Made by a program: the position numbers and the translations under genes. DNA of 64,000 nt from Armigeres subalbatus (taxonomy: Eukaryota > Arthropoda > Insecta > Diptera > Culicidae): positions 13,549,533 to 13,613,532 of the forward strand of contig NC_085139.1 of assembly GCF_024139115.2 (NCBI RefSeq), in the 5' to 3' direction. The stretch's first letter is position 1; the number at the start of each line of letters is the position of its first letter. Below the pieces are notes generated by a model. That model saw only the letters and a list, made by a program, of their open reading frames with translations. It was not told the origin of the DNA and searched no databases. Below are positions 1 to 10,470 of the stretch, one piece after another.

Positions 1-513
1 ACCTTTGTCCTTGCGGCGAACTCGTATCAGATCATTTCCGTGGTTCTCGTAGATCCTGTTGCCATCTATGCTGCAGATTAAAATTGAGCACGTGGCTCAG
101 GATCTGATGCGGACCGGTTTTGCACGAGAGCTGTGCTACTCTGCGGAGTGACCAATCTTCGATCGAATTGTACCTTCATGGCATACTCTTAGATAAAGTA
201 GTAGAGGGAACATAGCGCCATACAATACGTTTCAGAATTCCGACTCTGGAATTAGTTATTGATTGAATACTAAATGATAAGTTTAAGCCCTGCTGAGAAG
301 AAGTGTTGTGTTGTGATAGACGGAGATACCTTCGAGGGGGTCGAGAAATTCGTCTACCTTGGATCCTTCAGTTCAATCAAAGTTAATTGCCTATTTCCGG
401 GGATTAAACCACCCGACTTGGACGTTAATTTACAATGTTATGGAAACTCATATGTGAATATGTACATTATGTGGAAGATATTGATTTGAAAAATGTATTG
501 GAGGTAACCACTT

Positions 514-588
514 TCCCTTCGATGGGACTCGAACCCATGACCCTACAGTACGCTAGACTGGTGCTTTAACCAACTAAGCTACGAAGGA
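514..588 (-). tRNA. tRNA-like module (anticodon AGC), SINE head rather than a functional tRNA
   Basis: The 75-nt sequence folds as a cloverleaf: a 7-bp acceptor stem with a terminal wobble pair, a GCTT/AAGC D stem, an anticodon arm with loop CTAGCGT, and a perfect 5-bp T stem. Box A (TAGCTTAGTTGG) and box B (GGTTCGAGTCC) are intact. The anticodon would be AGC (Ala), but the G3-U70 pair required for alanine identity is absent and the top of the anticodon stem is mismatched. Three copies sit inside one retroposed repeat, so a Pol III SINE promoter is the better reading. Confidence 0.45.
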
Positions 589-991
589 CCTCCGTCGGCC
601 TTCGCAACCTAGCGGCTACTGAACGAGCTCGAGATTCCCAAATTGGACGCATAGTCAAATCACTCGCAATCCATTTCTCAAGCCAACACTACCACATGTG
701 TATAGTACACGTTCACATTAGAGGAGCGTGAGTATTTAGAATGTCTGGCGGCTGTACACATTCTTCATCAGCAACTGTACTGATCAAGTCGGTCGTCAAG
801 CTCAGACCCGACCGCATTGCGTAGGCAAGAGCACGCAACTCAGGTTCAGTTCAATCAAAGTTAATTGCCTATTTCCGGGGATTAAACCACCCGACTTGGA
901 CGTTAATTTACAATGTTATGGAAACTCATATGTGAATATGTACATTATGTGGAAGATATTGATTTGAAAAATGTATTGGAGGTAAACACTT

Positions 992-1066
992 TCCCTTCGA
1001 TGGGACTCGAACCCATGACCCTACAGTACGCTAGACTGGTGCTTTAACCAACTAAGCTACGAAGGA
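992..1066 (-). tRNA. tRNA-like module, second copy
   Basis: Same cloverleaf, box A and box B as the copy at 514-588, in the same orientation, within the second direct repeat of the compound retroposon. Confidence 0.45.
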
Positions 1067-1447
1067 CCTCCGTCGGCCTTCGCAACCTAGCGGCTACTGA
1101 ACGAGCTCGAGATTCCCAAATTGGACGCATAGTCAAATCACTCGCAATTAACTTTGATTGAACTGAACCTGAGTTGCGTGCTCTTGCCTACGCAATGCGG
1201 TCGGGTCTGAGCTTGACGACCGACTGGCATATGCTTACACAACCTCACTTGATCAGTACAGTTGCTGATGAAGAATGTGTACAGCCGCCAGACATTCTAA
1301 ATACTCACGCTCCTCTAATGTGAACGTGTACTATACACATGTGGTAGTGTTGGCTTGAGAAATGGATTGCGAGTGATTTGACTATGCGTCCAATTTGGGA
1401 ATCTCGAGCTCGTTCAGTAGCCGCTAGGTTGCGAAGGCCGACGGAGG

Positions 1448-1522
1448 TCCTTCGTAGCTTAGTTGGTTAAAGCACCAGTCTAGCGTACTGTAGGGTCATG
1501 GGTTCGAGTCCCATCGAAGGGA
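1448..1522 (+). tRNA. tRNA-like module, third copy (inverted)
   Basis: Same 75-nt module on the plus strand, in the inverted repeat unit. It can pair with the other two copies in a read-through transcript. Confidence 0.45.
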
Positions 1523-2054
1523 AAGTGGTTACCTCCAATACATTTTTCAAATCAATATCTTCCACATAATGTACATATTCACATATGAGTTTCCATAACC
1601 TTGGATCCTTGCCAACAGCTGTTAATAATGTTAGTCGTGAAATACGAAGGCGCGTCATCTGTGAAATTCGGGCTTACTACGGGGTTCAGATGAAAATACG
1701 GTCAAAAAAAGATTCACATTCTCACCAAATGTGTCATGTACAACGCCTCCTCCAGCGTTTTGCAGATAGTCAGTTTAGTACGGCGGCGGAGTCCAAAGTA
1801 TGTATAATTTCCAGCCACGATGCGCCTCCGAATCTCTATGCTGGTATCGTTTTTGGTGGTCAACAGTGAGCCCAAGTACACGAATTCTTTAACCACCACG
1901 ATTCGGTTAAACCGATACCAACTCATGGTGACTCACGTTGTCTTCTCTTGAGTCTCTTCCTATCATGTACTTTGTCTTCGACGTGCTGCACTAGTCCAAT
2001 CCGCTTAGCTTCCCTCTTCAGACTGATAGAGGCTTCCTCCATCTTCTCAAAATT

Positions 2055-2485
2055 GGGTCCTAAAATGAAGAATCGATTTTCTTTCAGAAAACGATGAAGG
2101 TAACCATTCTAAACGTGTCAGTTTTTCTTTAGACTCAAAAATCAAAAAGAACATTGTTTAATTTGAAATTGAAAAAAAAAAATGAAAAATGCTTCCTCGA
2201 CATTTTCGGTCTTGTTTGACGTACGGATTCAAATGCACTAGCAAAACACCGCAGGGCACTTGACTCAACCTTTGACAGTTAATATATGGGGCTGACGTTT
2301 TGGGCTGATTGTTCATTCGTTCTGAAATGTTGCACAGCCCAAAATTTGCCTTAAAATGTCTTAAACACAAAAATATTATTTTTACTGATTTAGAATTTTA
2401 CCAGAATTTTTAAAACAACGATACAAGTATTCTTGACCGATGCACTATCGTTTGCAACCATAAACGAGGTAGGGCTTTAGGACCC
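2055..2485. mobile_element. 431-bp MITE with GGGTCCTAAA ends and AATT TSD
   Basis: The ends GGGTCCTAAA and TTTAGGACCC are inverted repeats. They are flanked by AATT at 2051-2054 and 2486-2489. Removing the element and one AATT restores the RTE reading frame across the site (codons for RNF). No transposase ORF is present. Confidence 0.65.
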
Positions 2486-2779
2486 AATTACGTGGCATAA
2501 TATCAATATCGTCGGCCAAACCGAATAGCTGAACGAAATTCGTGAACATTCGGTACAATCCCTGCCCTTCGTATTAGTCCCTCCAATGTAGTGTAGAATG
2601 GCGGACACGAAGAATGCGCGTCTCGAGAATGCCCCTGAAACTATGCACAACACCCGATCCATCGTCGCTTCGACCAACCATATCAGTATATCCGGAAATC
2701 CATATTCGTGCATTAGCTGCCATAGCTGATCTCGATCGATTGTATCATATGTGACTTTGATGTCGATGAATAGATGATG

Positions 2780-2962
2780 TCTTCTTCTTCTTCAATGGCT
2801 CTACATTTCAACTGGAACATGACCTGCTTTTCAACTTTCTATTTGCATTTCTTCAGTTGTGAATCGAAAGCTTTTCTATGCCCGCTACAATGGATACATT
2901 ATGCCCATGGTGTCGAGAAAGTGCCCAACCCGAAAACATCCTAGGCCGGACCGACCGAATCG
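2780..2962 (-). mobile_element. 183-bp retroposon with GAA-rich tail
   Basis: Flanked by an 11-bp TSD AATAGATGATG (2769-2779 and 2963-2973). On the minus strand it ends in a (GAA)n-like tail, as a reverse-transcribed insertion would. Its 3' part (aaagttgaaaagcaggtc, then ttccagttgaaatg) recurs near 13280-13325, so it is a member of a repeat family. It interrupts the RTE fragment between THHLF and IDFK-type codons. Confidence 0.6.
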
Positions 2963-3015
2963 AATAGATGATGCGTGAGCACGTTATATTCGCAGCATTT
3001 CTGCAAATATTTGCC

Positions 3016-3383
3016 GTACAGTGAATTCAGTCTAGTACTGCCGCACGTGCTCTCAAGCATACATTTTGGAAGAGTGTCTTGTAGACGGTTTCGTTCTTCC
3101 TGCTGGTGCTTGCTGACAATTGTTATTTTCTATACTGTTATCTTTCGTTTCGGATAAACCTGTCCGTAAATATTTCGGTGTTTGTTTCTCGAACAAAAAA
3201 CATAACGCGGCAATTCCAGACCAAAGTTTGTATCAATAAATCATAAATTAATATTAGAATAATAGTTTCAACAATAACCGACATTTCTAGCCCAACTAAC
3301 ACTAACTAATATTTAATTCTTCGCTAATTCTGGTTCCAAACACACCTTGCTCACTAATCCAACCAATTTGTTCCCTTCTACAG
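3016..3383. other. Intron sequence upstream of the acyl-CoA synthetase exon
   Basis: No coding or repeat structure was recognised. It ends in a pyrimidine-rich splice acceptor, ttcccttctacag (3371-3383). Confidence 0.5.
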
Positions 3384-4359
3384 AGAGTCCGCGGAACTGC
3401 TGGAACCGCCACCGGGTGGAATTGTCCTGCTCGGGGTTCTACCGTGGTTTCACGCCTACGGCTGCATGACTCTGATCAACGTGCTGTGCAACAAGCAGTT
3501 GCTCGTTTCCCTGCCAAAATTCGAGGAAGGTCTATTTCTGAGCTGCATCGAAAACTACCGCTGCACGATGGTGTTCGTGGTGCCGCCACTGGTGGTGTTT
3601 CTGGCCAAACATCCCCTGGTCGACAGTTACGATCTGAGTAGTGTGGATACTCTGCTGTGCGGTGCGGCGCCATTAAGCAAAGAGACGGAGGACTTGGTGA
3701 AAAAGCGACTGAACATCAAGTACGTCCGGCAGGGTTATGGCATGAGCGAGACTACGTTGGCCACGTTGGTACAGAGCGGTGAGGGCCACAAATCCGGGAG
3801 TGTGGGGATTGTCCAGGTGGGGACGTTGGCGAAAGTGATTGATCCAAATACGGGTAGGGCGTTGGGGCCAAATCAGCAAGGAGAGCTGTGCTTCAAGGGA
3901 TCGCAGATCATGAAAGGATATATTGGCAATGAGGTGGCTACTAGGGATACGATAGATAAGGATGGGTGGTTGCACACCGGAGATATAGGGTACTACGACG
4001 AGGATTATGAATTCTTCATAGTGGATCGATTGAAGGAGTTGATCAAGTACAAAGCGTATCAGGTTCCGCCGGCGGAGCTTGAAGCCATTCTGTTAACGAA
4101 TACTAAGATCAAGGACGCAGCGGTGATTGGTTTGCCGGATGAGAGTGCCGGTGAGCTCCCGATGGCGTTTGTGGTAAAACAGGAAGGTGTGGACATTAGT
4201 GAAGAGGACATTAAAAAGTATGTAGCTGATCGGACGTCACCTGCCAAGAGATTGCATGGCGGTGTGAGATTTATCGCGGAAATTCCGAAGAATCTGAGCG
4301 GAAAAATTCTGAGGAGAGAATTACGGGCTCTGCTGCAGAAACCTAAATCAAAGCTGTAA
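3384..4359 (+). CDS. Luciferase/4-coumarate-CoA-ligase-like acyl-CoA synthetase, terminal exon (peroxisomal)
   Basis: This is the 3' exon of an ANL-superfamily adenylate-forming enzyme. Members activate a fatty or aromatic acid as acyl-AMP and transfer it to CoA. The exon begins after the acceptor ttctacag, one base before a codon boundary, and reads ESAELLEPPPGG onward. Visible family motifs are PWFHAYG, YGMSETT (AMP-binding), GWLHTGDIGYYDED with DRLKELIKYKAYQVPPAELE (hinge and ribose-binding Asp), and SGKILRREL with the catalytic lysine near the C-terminus. The last residues are KSKL, a canonical PTS1, which indicates peroxisomal import as in firefly luciferase and its insect paralogues. 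Upstream exons (N-terminal half, P-loop) are not in the window. A stop at 4357-4359 is followed by AATAAA at 4427. The usual KYKGYQ reads KYKAYQ here. The natural substrate cannot be told from sequence. Confidence 0.9.
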
Positions 4360-4423
4360 ATATTTTAGGGGTTTTCAATGTGCGTGTATTGATAGTTACC
4401 AGTAAGTTTTGTGTGGGTTTAAA

Positions 4424-4432
4424 TTTAATAAA
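4424..4432. terminator. Overlapping polyadenylation signals of two convergent genes
   Basis: AATAAA on the plus strand (4427-4432) serves the acyl-CoA synthetase. On the minus strand the same bases contain ATTAAA (4429-4424), the only signal near the Bpnt1 stop at 4466. The stop codons are 107 bp apart, so the two mRNA 3' ends probably overlap. Confidence 0.5.
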
Positions 4433-4465
4433 GGACAACAGTGCAACTTACTAGATGGAATGGAT

Positions 4466-6567
4466 CTATTGTGTTTTATTCATTGCTTGTTTCACAGCGT
4501 CCGGTAGCTTAGCTAATACATCTTGATGTGAAGTGCCACTGGCGGTCCCAAGGACTCCACAAGCGTTCGGGAAGCTGACGTCCTTGCCATAGGTGTAATG
4601 TCGACCAAGAATATCCGTCAACGCTCCTCCTTGTGCCTCCAATACAGCTTCTGGGGCGCATGTATCCCACTTTTTGCAACCCGCACTGGCAAATACGTAG
4701 GCGTGAGCTTTTCCTTCCAACAATTGAAGAACCTTATAACCAGCTCCGCCGACGCGAAGAACTTCATCTGGAGAAAGGGCGTCCAATGCTGACTGAACCA
4801 AAGCATTGGAGTGGGATCTAGTGGTAGTCACAATGAATCGATCCGAAGGTGGCTTAATCGGATTGAATCCACCAGCTCCGATACCTTTGACTCCCCATAT
4901 CGTTCGACCGAGTGAACCATTGTCCGTTTTGAAATACGGCTGATGAATAACTCCTCCAACAGCGCGGTCATTGACAGATATCCCTATCAACACTGTCACT
5001 CGCTCGAGGAATCCCTGCGTGTACTCGCTGGTTCCATCCAGTGGATCCACCCAAATGACCAGGTCCGATTCCTTGACCTGTTTCAAGCCATCAGGGCAAG
5101 CGTTTCGTTCCAGGAAGTCGCTATCCATTTCGGTGACCAGCCAGTCCTCTGGTACCTGAAAATCAGTATCAGTGATAAGCGGATATTTGACCCCATTACG
5201 AAACAAATCGTACAGTCGACCCACAGTTATGAATCAGTTGTTGGAACAGTATGCAAAACAAACAAACGAAGATCTCTTTGCATGTCGTCAAACTACAGTA
5301 ACTTTATTTAGCTGGACACCAGATAAATTTTACTGAATTTTCATGTGATTGAATTAGTATTTAGTTCGTTGCAAAATGATTAGTTAACATTATTGTGGTT
5401 ATTGTTTGTTGAACTGACTTGTTTGTCCTTGTCCATCTACATTCGATTGTTAAACATTCAGTTTAGTCTAAATGTGAACAAATCAAGCACTTGTTAATTG
5501 ACATATGTATGACATCATAATCAGGAAATAGAAAGTGTTCAGAAAATTCCATAATTGTTATGATTCATATCTGTGAGGTGACTGCATCAAATATCTTAGG
5601 GTCTGTTCACAAATTACGTAACGCAAAAATCCGAGTTTTTGACCCCCTCCCTCCCCCTCGTAACAAAAAGTAACATTTTTGGTACCCCCTCCCTCCCCCA
5701 TGTAACGCGTAACTGTGAAAATTTTGAAGGCAGATTTTTTTTTCTTCGCTGAAGCATTTGGGTTGTGGTATTTATAAAAAAAACTGTTAGGGACGGCACA
5801 TGATCAAAAATCAAGGATTTTAAGAATGCAGCTAGTAGAAACGAAAATAGAATTTGCGATCATAACCATTTACATAGTTTAGCGGAACTGTGGTGTCGAG
5901 AAATACAATATTCGTTTGGTATTTTTACGCATATCAGTCACGCTATTTCAGCATGCTTGATTTCGATAATGACTAATGTTCGATAACGATAAATAGCAAT
6001 TAATTGCATATTATTCGGCAGCTCGGCCGTACGAAAACCATTTTTTTGTTAAATATCTTGGCTGTGCATATACACAGCACATGTTTTGAAATGGACAAAT
6101 TGATATGAAATTTGCGAAAAAGAATCCATGTGTCTTGGAGGGACTTTAAATAAATTTTTATTAGCGTTATGCGTAACATTTGGTAGTACCCTCCCCCTCC
6201 CCCACCTTTTAGTGTAACAAAGTATAACGCATGTTGGACCTCCCCCCTCCCCCCAAAAGCGTTACGTAATTTGTGAACAGACCCTTATGGTTGAGAGGTA
6301 AATTATCTACCGCCTTTGTATTACCTTCAAGTCGCTTTTTCCCTCTTCACCAATAACGGTCACATCGGGGAACAGTCGCTGCAGTGAGGCCATTATGCAC
6401 CGCTGGGCCGATCGGTCCGCCTCGGTTTGCAAGTCATCCTTGCCTTTCTCGACGATACCGAGGTCGCCTTTGGCCATCACATCCCGGATGATTTTGCCGG
6501 CTCGGCCAGCAATCTGAATCGAGCTGGCCATTAATCGCATCATCAATGGGGCGGTCGCACTAGCCAT
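4466..6567 (-). CDS. Bpnt1: 3'(2'),5'-bisphosphate nucleotidase 1, two exons
   Basis: Hydrolyses adenosine 3',5'-bisphosphate (PAP), the by-product of sulfotransferases, to AMP; it belongs to the lithium-sensitive inositol monophosphatase superfamily. Exon 1 is 6567-6325 (81 codons) with donor AAG|GTAATA. Exon 2 is 5155-4466 after the acceptor ttttcag, and the join is in phase 0. The product is 310 aa, close to the ~308 aa of vertebrate BPNT1. Motifs seen: DLQTEADRSAQ, GEEG (metal-binding Glu), WVDPLDGTSEYTQG (metal-binding Asp pair), TTTRSHSN, RVGGAGYK, and GCKKWDTCAPEAVL (WD motif). The start at 6567 (MASATAPLMMRL) is preferred over an in-frame ATG six codons upstream because it matches the start of known BPNT1 proteins. 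The single intron (5156-6324) contains a 686-bp MITE. The gene is convergent with the acyl-CoA synthetase. Confidence 0.93.
5599..6284. mobile_element. Harbinger/PIF-like MITE in the Bpnt1 intron
   Basis: The ends GGGTCTGTTCACAAATTACG and CGTAATTTGTGAACAGACCC are perfect inverted repeats, flanked by TTA at 5596-5598 and 6285-6287. A 3-bp TTA duplication is the mark of the PIF/Harbinger group. C-rich tracts just inside both ends extend the inverted repeat. There is no transposase ORF. A related internal stretch recurs near 57110-57240. Confidence 0.75.
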
Positions 6568-6587
6568 TATTTTCTGCTCGGTCACGT

Positions 6588-7170
6588 CGGGCGATCCGAA
6601 GTTATCGAGGCTTGTTTCACAATGAAAAGTGCTTTTTTGCGATGCACCAAGTACCGATCCGGTTGTTGGCGATTGACACTACGGACTGATTACTGAATCG
6701 CCGCAAATGAAATCGATGCGGAGAATGATAGTGGCAGTGATGCCAGATACACGCTTGCACCAGCCGCCTCACCAACACAGCAAATTCGATGGTTGCGAAT
6801 TCAATGCCTTCTTTAAATAAATGCGAGAAAATTATTGTATACCTTTTAATCCATTTAATAGGCAAGATGGATCACATTGGTCCCAGCCAACATGAACAAA
6901 AAAAAATGTACCTTGCAAGCTACCGCCGCAACCCTTTGTCAAAAAGGGACAATAAGTTCCGTTAGACAAAAAAAACAAAATAATGAATGGGGTACTCTCT
7001 GTGTGCGTTTGATGAATGATTTTTCTACTTCTCACTCAGTGTGAATGTATTGCGTACCGTGAAGACTGAGAGAATGAAATAGAAGTTATCAATGGAAATC
7101 AGCTCATCACTCACCACAGAAAGTTCTTATGAAACTTTACAGTGGAGCAACGGAGAGAGGACATGTTTCA
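6588..7170. other. Upstream region of Bpnt1, no recognised feature
   Basis: Should contain the Bpnt1 promoter and 5' UTR. No convincing TATA box, initiator or second coding exon was seen. Confidence 0.4.
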
Positions 7171-7179
7171 CACACATTA

Positions 7180-7309
7180 GTGCTGTCCAATGAGCAGCTC
7201 GAAGTAGCTCGAAGTTGTTCCCGTCCTGCTCATTCTTTTTTGTCAACAAATGGGCATGAGCGTGACGGCAACAACTTCGAGCTACTTCGAGCTGCTCATT
7301 GGACAGCAC
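7180..7309. mobile_element. 130-bp Tc1/mariner-type MITE
   Basis: Near-palindromic element with ~40-bp terminal inverted repeats starting GTGCTGTCCAATGAGCAGCT, flanked by TA (7178-7179 and 7310-7311). Confidence 0.7.
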
Positions 7310-7311
7310 TA

Positions 7312-7964
7312 TTCTGGCTCTACCTTTGTGTGTTTGCGAATAGGATCATCAAACACGACACTCGCCATATAGCAGTCCGGCCAGTCAGCTGATTATAGTG
7401 AGAAAACTTCGCTCCAAAGATGGTCAAAATTATTTGAAATATTTAGAGTTATTATTGCTATTTTAATTAAGACTCGTGACATTTTTTTTATTTATTAACT
7501 TCGTCGAACAATAGTCTATAGACTACATTAAAAAAATTTATAACTATGTTCTATATAACTAATACTCCTAAAATATTTTCTTAGGCTCGTACGAGGCATG
7601 GGTAAATCAATTACTTCAATACTGATTGTAAACAGACATCTTTTGATTCATTGGGATAAACTTTGCATAGTTTGTTCGATGATGGCTCGTGGCAAATAGG
7701 TTTCGATTTCTCAATTGTCGAGTAGGAGTGTAAAAATTCAAACAAGATAATAGTTTAGTGGAGCCCTTGCGGTGCGAAACAATATCATTCACAAGAGAGC
7801 CAAGTGGAAGGTTTTAAAGCTAACGGTTTGTGTTCACTATAAATATTGACTTTGAATGAAACGTAATCCGAAGCACTTTATCTTTCGGTACTAGCTTTAT
7901 TATACAAATAAAACTTGATTCAACCATACGGAGAGAATTTCGTACAAGTTAATCGATGTCAGCA
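7312..7964. other. AT-rich intergenic DNA
   Basis: No gene, RNA or repeat structure recognised. Confidence 0.4.
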
Positions 7965-8111
7965 CACTGCCGTAATCTGGAAAAGTGACGTATGCGCCAA
8001 ATTACAACCTGCATGTTTTCCATTTTTCTGTTAAAGAGCTCGATGAGTACTAATCGCTAACACTATTTTTGGAAAATGGTGTATACGTCACTTTTTCAGA
8101 TTACGGCAGTG
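7965..8111. mobile_element. 147-bp MITE, CACTGCCGTAATCTG ends
   Basis: The ends CACTGCCGTAATCTG and CAGATTACGGCAGTG are inverted repeats, and the similarity extends ~35 bp inwards (gtgacgtatgcgcc against ggtgtatacgtcac). The CCGTAATC core is shared with the larger inverted-repeat element at 25797-26213. TSD unclear. Confidence 0.55.
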
Positions 8112-8870
8112 CAGTAGTTCTTCCCTCGATGTTGGTCATACCAAGCAGAAAGAGCGGGATGAAGAGAGTGGCAATATAGAAAAAGAAAGAATACTAGGGT
8201 CTGAACAGCAACGTTCACTGACCTGCTTCCTTTTCCATTTCACACTTCTAGTCTAGTCACAGTCTAATTGGAAAGTGTCTAAATCCACATTTTAAGTGGT
8301 GGAAAAGTGATCAGAGGAATACTTTATCGTGTAGCAAATCGTGACAGTTTTCCTTAACGAGTAATATCTAATTCAAAGAGCATTGATAAGGTGGAATCAG
8401 GTATACATTGTCGAACCTAATATCAACGACCCTAGTAATTCCTAACCCTACTTCTATATCGCATGACCACATGCTCAGGACCCAAACGGTTATCGGATCA
8501 AAGTTGGAAAGAGGTCTAACAGACTTGAGCGACCCACCTCGCGTTCATAAGCAGTCCACGCAAGATCCAGTTGGCGGGTCGAAGTCCCACGAGTACGGCC
8601 AAAAACGGTAACGAAGGCATTTGGAATCTGTTGAACCCGATAACTCCCTCTCAATACGGTGGCCGATAGTAGGCGTCATCTTGGACCTTGGACACCTCCT
8701 GAAAAGCCATTACCGACCCACGATAGTTGATACACTCCGTGGTGTAAAGAGTCGAAGCCGACTACCCATTTCCGTAGTCGGAAATAGGCGTTATCCGGCC
8801 CACGAACGTTCTTGGAAACGCTGTTAAATAAATCACGTGCAACGATCCATGTGGCAGGCAGAAATCGGTG
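8112..8870. other. Intergenic DNA without recognised features
   Basis: Two open frames of 67-68 codons at 8408-8827 have no family motif and are probably chance. Confidence 0.3.
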
Positions 8871-9354
8871 TCAGGCCATTTGATCGAATGCCGTTTGGCC
8901 GAACGGGTCATATGGCCGAATACCGATTGGCCGAAAAGTTCAAAAATTTGACTTCAGATTACAAGTGAATCATTTATTTGAGAAACTGCATAAGTCCATT
9001 TTACACTATTTCGAGAAAACAACAAAAAACTGTTTTTTAACAAATTTGCACCAAATCTTTCGATTTCTTCGATATAGATTAATAGTTTTTGGCAAAACTG
9101 CAAAAAATGTAAACAGTACTCTACAATTGCTCTTCAAAGTACGTGGACATATGTAGTTTCTCAAACAAACGAATTTTTTTTCATACATTCCTGAACAAAT
9201 TTTTTTTCGTAATTTTTGCCAGAATATGTATTTTTGGACGAGGATTCAGAATATATAAAAATCTCATTTTCGCCAAAAATGTTACACATGCAGTTTCTCA
9301 AACAAACGGTTCAAGTAGTAAATAGTTAGTAATGAGAAGTAGGCAGTTTGAAGT

Positions 9355-10140
9355 GTTTCTTTCTTCTCCCTTCTCTCTTCTCTCTTCTTCTTTCATTCTT
9401 ATTTCTTCTTCATTCTTCCATCTTCTTTCTTCCTTCTTCCTTCTTCCTTTTTCCTTCATTCTTATTTCTTATTTCTTCTTCCTTCTTTCCTCTTTTTTCC
9501 TTCTTCCTTGTTCCTTTTTCCTCCTTCCTCCCACCTTCTTCCTTCTTTCTTCTACCTTCGTCCTCTTCCTTCTTCCTGCTTCTTCTTCCTTTTTTGCTTC
9601 TTGCTTCCTCTTCCATCCTTCTTTCTTATTTATTATTACTTCTTCCTTCTTCTTTCTCCCTTTTTTTTCTTCCTTCTTTCTTCCTTTGTCCTACTTCCTT
9701 TTTCCGTCTTTCTCATTTCTCATTTCTTCCTTCTCGCTTCTCCCTTTTTCTTCCTTCCTTCTTCCTTTTTTCTTCTTCCTTCTTCCTTCGTCCTTCTACC
9801 TTCTTCCTTTTTCCGTCTTTCTCATTTCTCATTCCTTCTTCCCTCTTTCTTCCTACTTCCTGCCTTAATCTTCCTTCTTCCGTCTTATTTCTTCATTGTT
9901 CCTTGTTTCTTTTTTCTCTCTTCCTTCCTCTCAAGGAAGAGGACCCTTATTTTTGCTTCTTCTTTCTTCTTACTTCTTTGTTCCTTCCTCCATCTTTTTC
10001 TTCCTTTTAATTTTTTTCTTTTTCATTATTCCTTCTCCCTTCTTCCTTTTTTTCCTCTCCCTTCTTCTTTTTTCAGTCTTCTTGCTTCCTTCTTTGTCCT
10101 TCTTTCTTTTTCCTCTTCCCTTCCTCTTTGTTTATTCTTC
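9355..10140. repeat. Pyrimidine-only tract, about 780 bp of TTC/TTCC repeats
   Basis: The plus strand is almost entirely C and T in irregular cttcttcc units. Long open frames in all three plus frames (runs of F, L, S and P) are an artefact of the lack of purines. Polypurine-polypyrimidine DNA of this length can form triplex structures. Confidence 0.9.
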
Positions 10141-10143
10141 AGA

Positions 10144-10470
10144 GAAAGTGAAAGTTGGTTTCTTGTCCAGTCGTGTTTCTCCAGTAAGCGGATTTTCGAA
10201 ATTTGGTTTTGCTTTGTGCGAAAAGCAAAACGACCGGCGGGCGCCGTGATTTTGTTCTGCTTTGCGCGGGTGAGTAAATAAATCAGAAAGTGAAAGTTGG
10301 TTTCTTGTCCAGTCGTGTTTCTCCAGTAAGCAGAGCGATCAGCCGGTCATCGAAAATCAGTTCTGCTTTGTGCGGAAAGCATAACGATCGACCGGTTACC
10401 GAAATTTTGTTCTGCACTGTGCGGGTGAGTAAATTGATCAGAAAGAGAAAATTCAGTTCGCAGTGCGGTT
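10144..10470 (+). repeat. Tandem repeat, ~142-155-bp unit, 2.2 copies
   Basis: The unit starts GAAAGTGAAAGTTGGTTTCT and contains TTGTCCAGTCGTGTTTCTCC. It starts at 10144 and 10286, with a truncated third start at 10441. Each full unit ends in a GCGGGTGAGTAAAT-like sequence. It resembles repeated 5' regulatory units of LINEs, but no ORF follows. Confidence 0.6.

Larger units (their letters stand above)
369..1597. mobile_element. Compound tRNA-headed retroposon with direct and inverted copies
   Basis: The insertion is bounded by a perfect 13-bp TSD (356-368 and 1598-1610), which fits LINE-mediated retroposition. Inside, a ~479-bp unit begins with CAGTTCAATCAAAG at 369 and starts again at 848; the second copy stops near 1146. 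From 1147 a third copy runs in the opposite orientation to 1597. The inverted arms are long enough to give a near-perfect hairpin of several hundred bp. The third copy keeps about 24 bp that the first lacks. Each copy carries a tRNA-like module. A related fragment lies near 51421 in intron 1 of gene B. Confidence 0.6.
274..1700 (+). pseudogene. RTE-like LINE reverse-transcriptase C-terminal remnant, split by a retroposed insertion
   Basis: Two short blocks of the conserved region that follows the RT core of RTE-type LINEs lie on either side of a 1.2-kb insertion. The left block (274-368) encodes a peptide ending FEGVEKFVYLGS. The right block (from 1601) continues with LPTAVNNVSREIRRRV. The boundary sequence ACCTTGGATCCTT occurs at 356-368 and again at 1598-1610, so the interruption is a target-site duplication and not a recombination joint. 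No endonuclease or FADD core is present. The fragment is dead. Confidence 0.6.
1740..3015 (-). pseudogene. JAM1-type RTE LINE fragment, interrupted twice
   Basis: Read on the minus strand from about 3015 downwards, the fragments spell RTE reverse transcriptase in order: a block ending NVLTHHLF, then YDTIDRDQLWQLMHEYGFP near 2700-2750, then a degraded FADD-type region near 2500, then FEKMEEASISLKREAKRIGL near 2000-2050, and EFVYLGSLLTT with EIRRRIVAGNYTYFGLR near 1780-1890. The order and wording match the longer RTE copy at 27724-31033, so the two belong to one family. Frameshifts are frequent. A 431-bp MITE (2055-2485) and a 183-bp retroposon (2780-2962) are inserted in it. Confidence 0.7.

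Noticed and set aside
514..1522. A cluster of three functional tRNA-Ala genes
   Set aside because: The G3-U70 identity pair is missing, the anticodon stem is mismatched, and all copies are inside one retroposed repeat with a TSD.
9332..10281. Long ORFs of 178-257 codons rich in F, L and S
   Set aside because: They lie in a sequence made almost only of C and T, which cannot form stop codons in the plus frames. All three frames stay open together.
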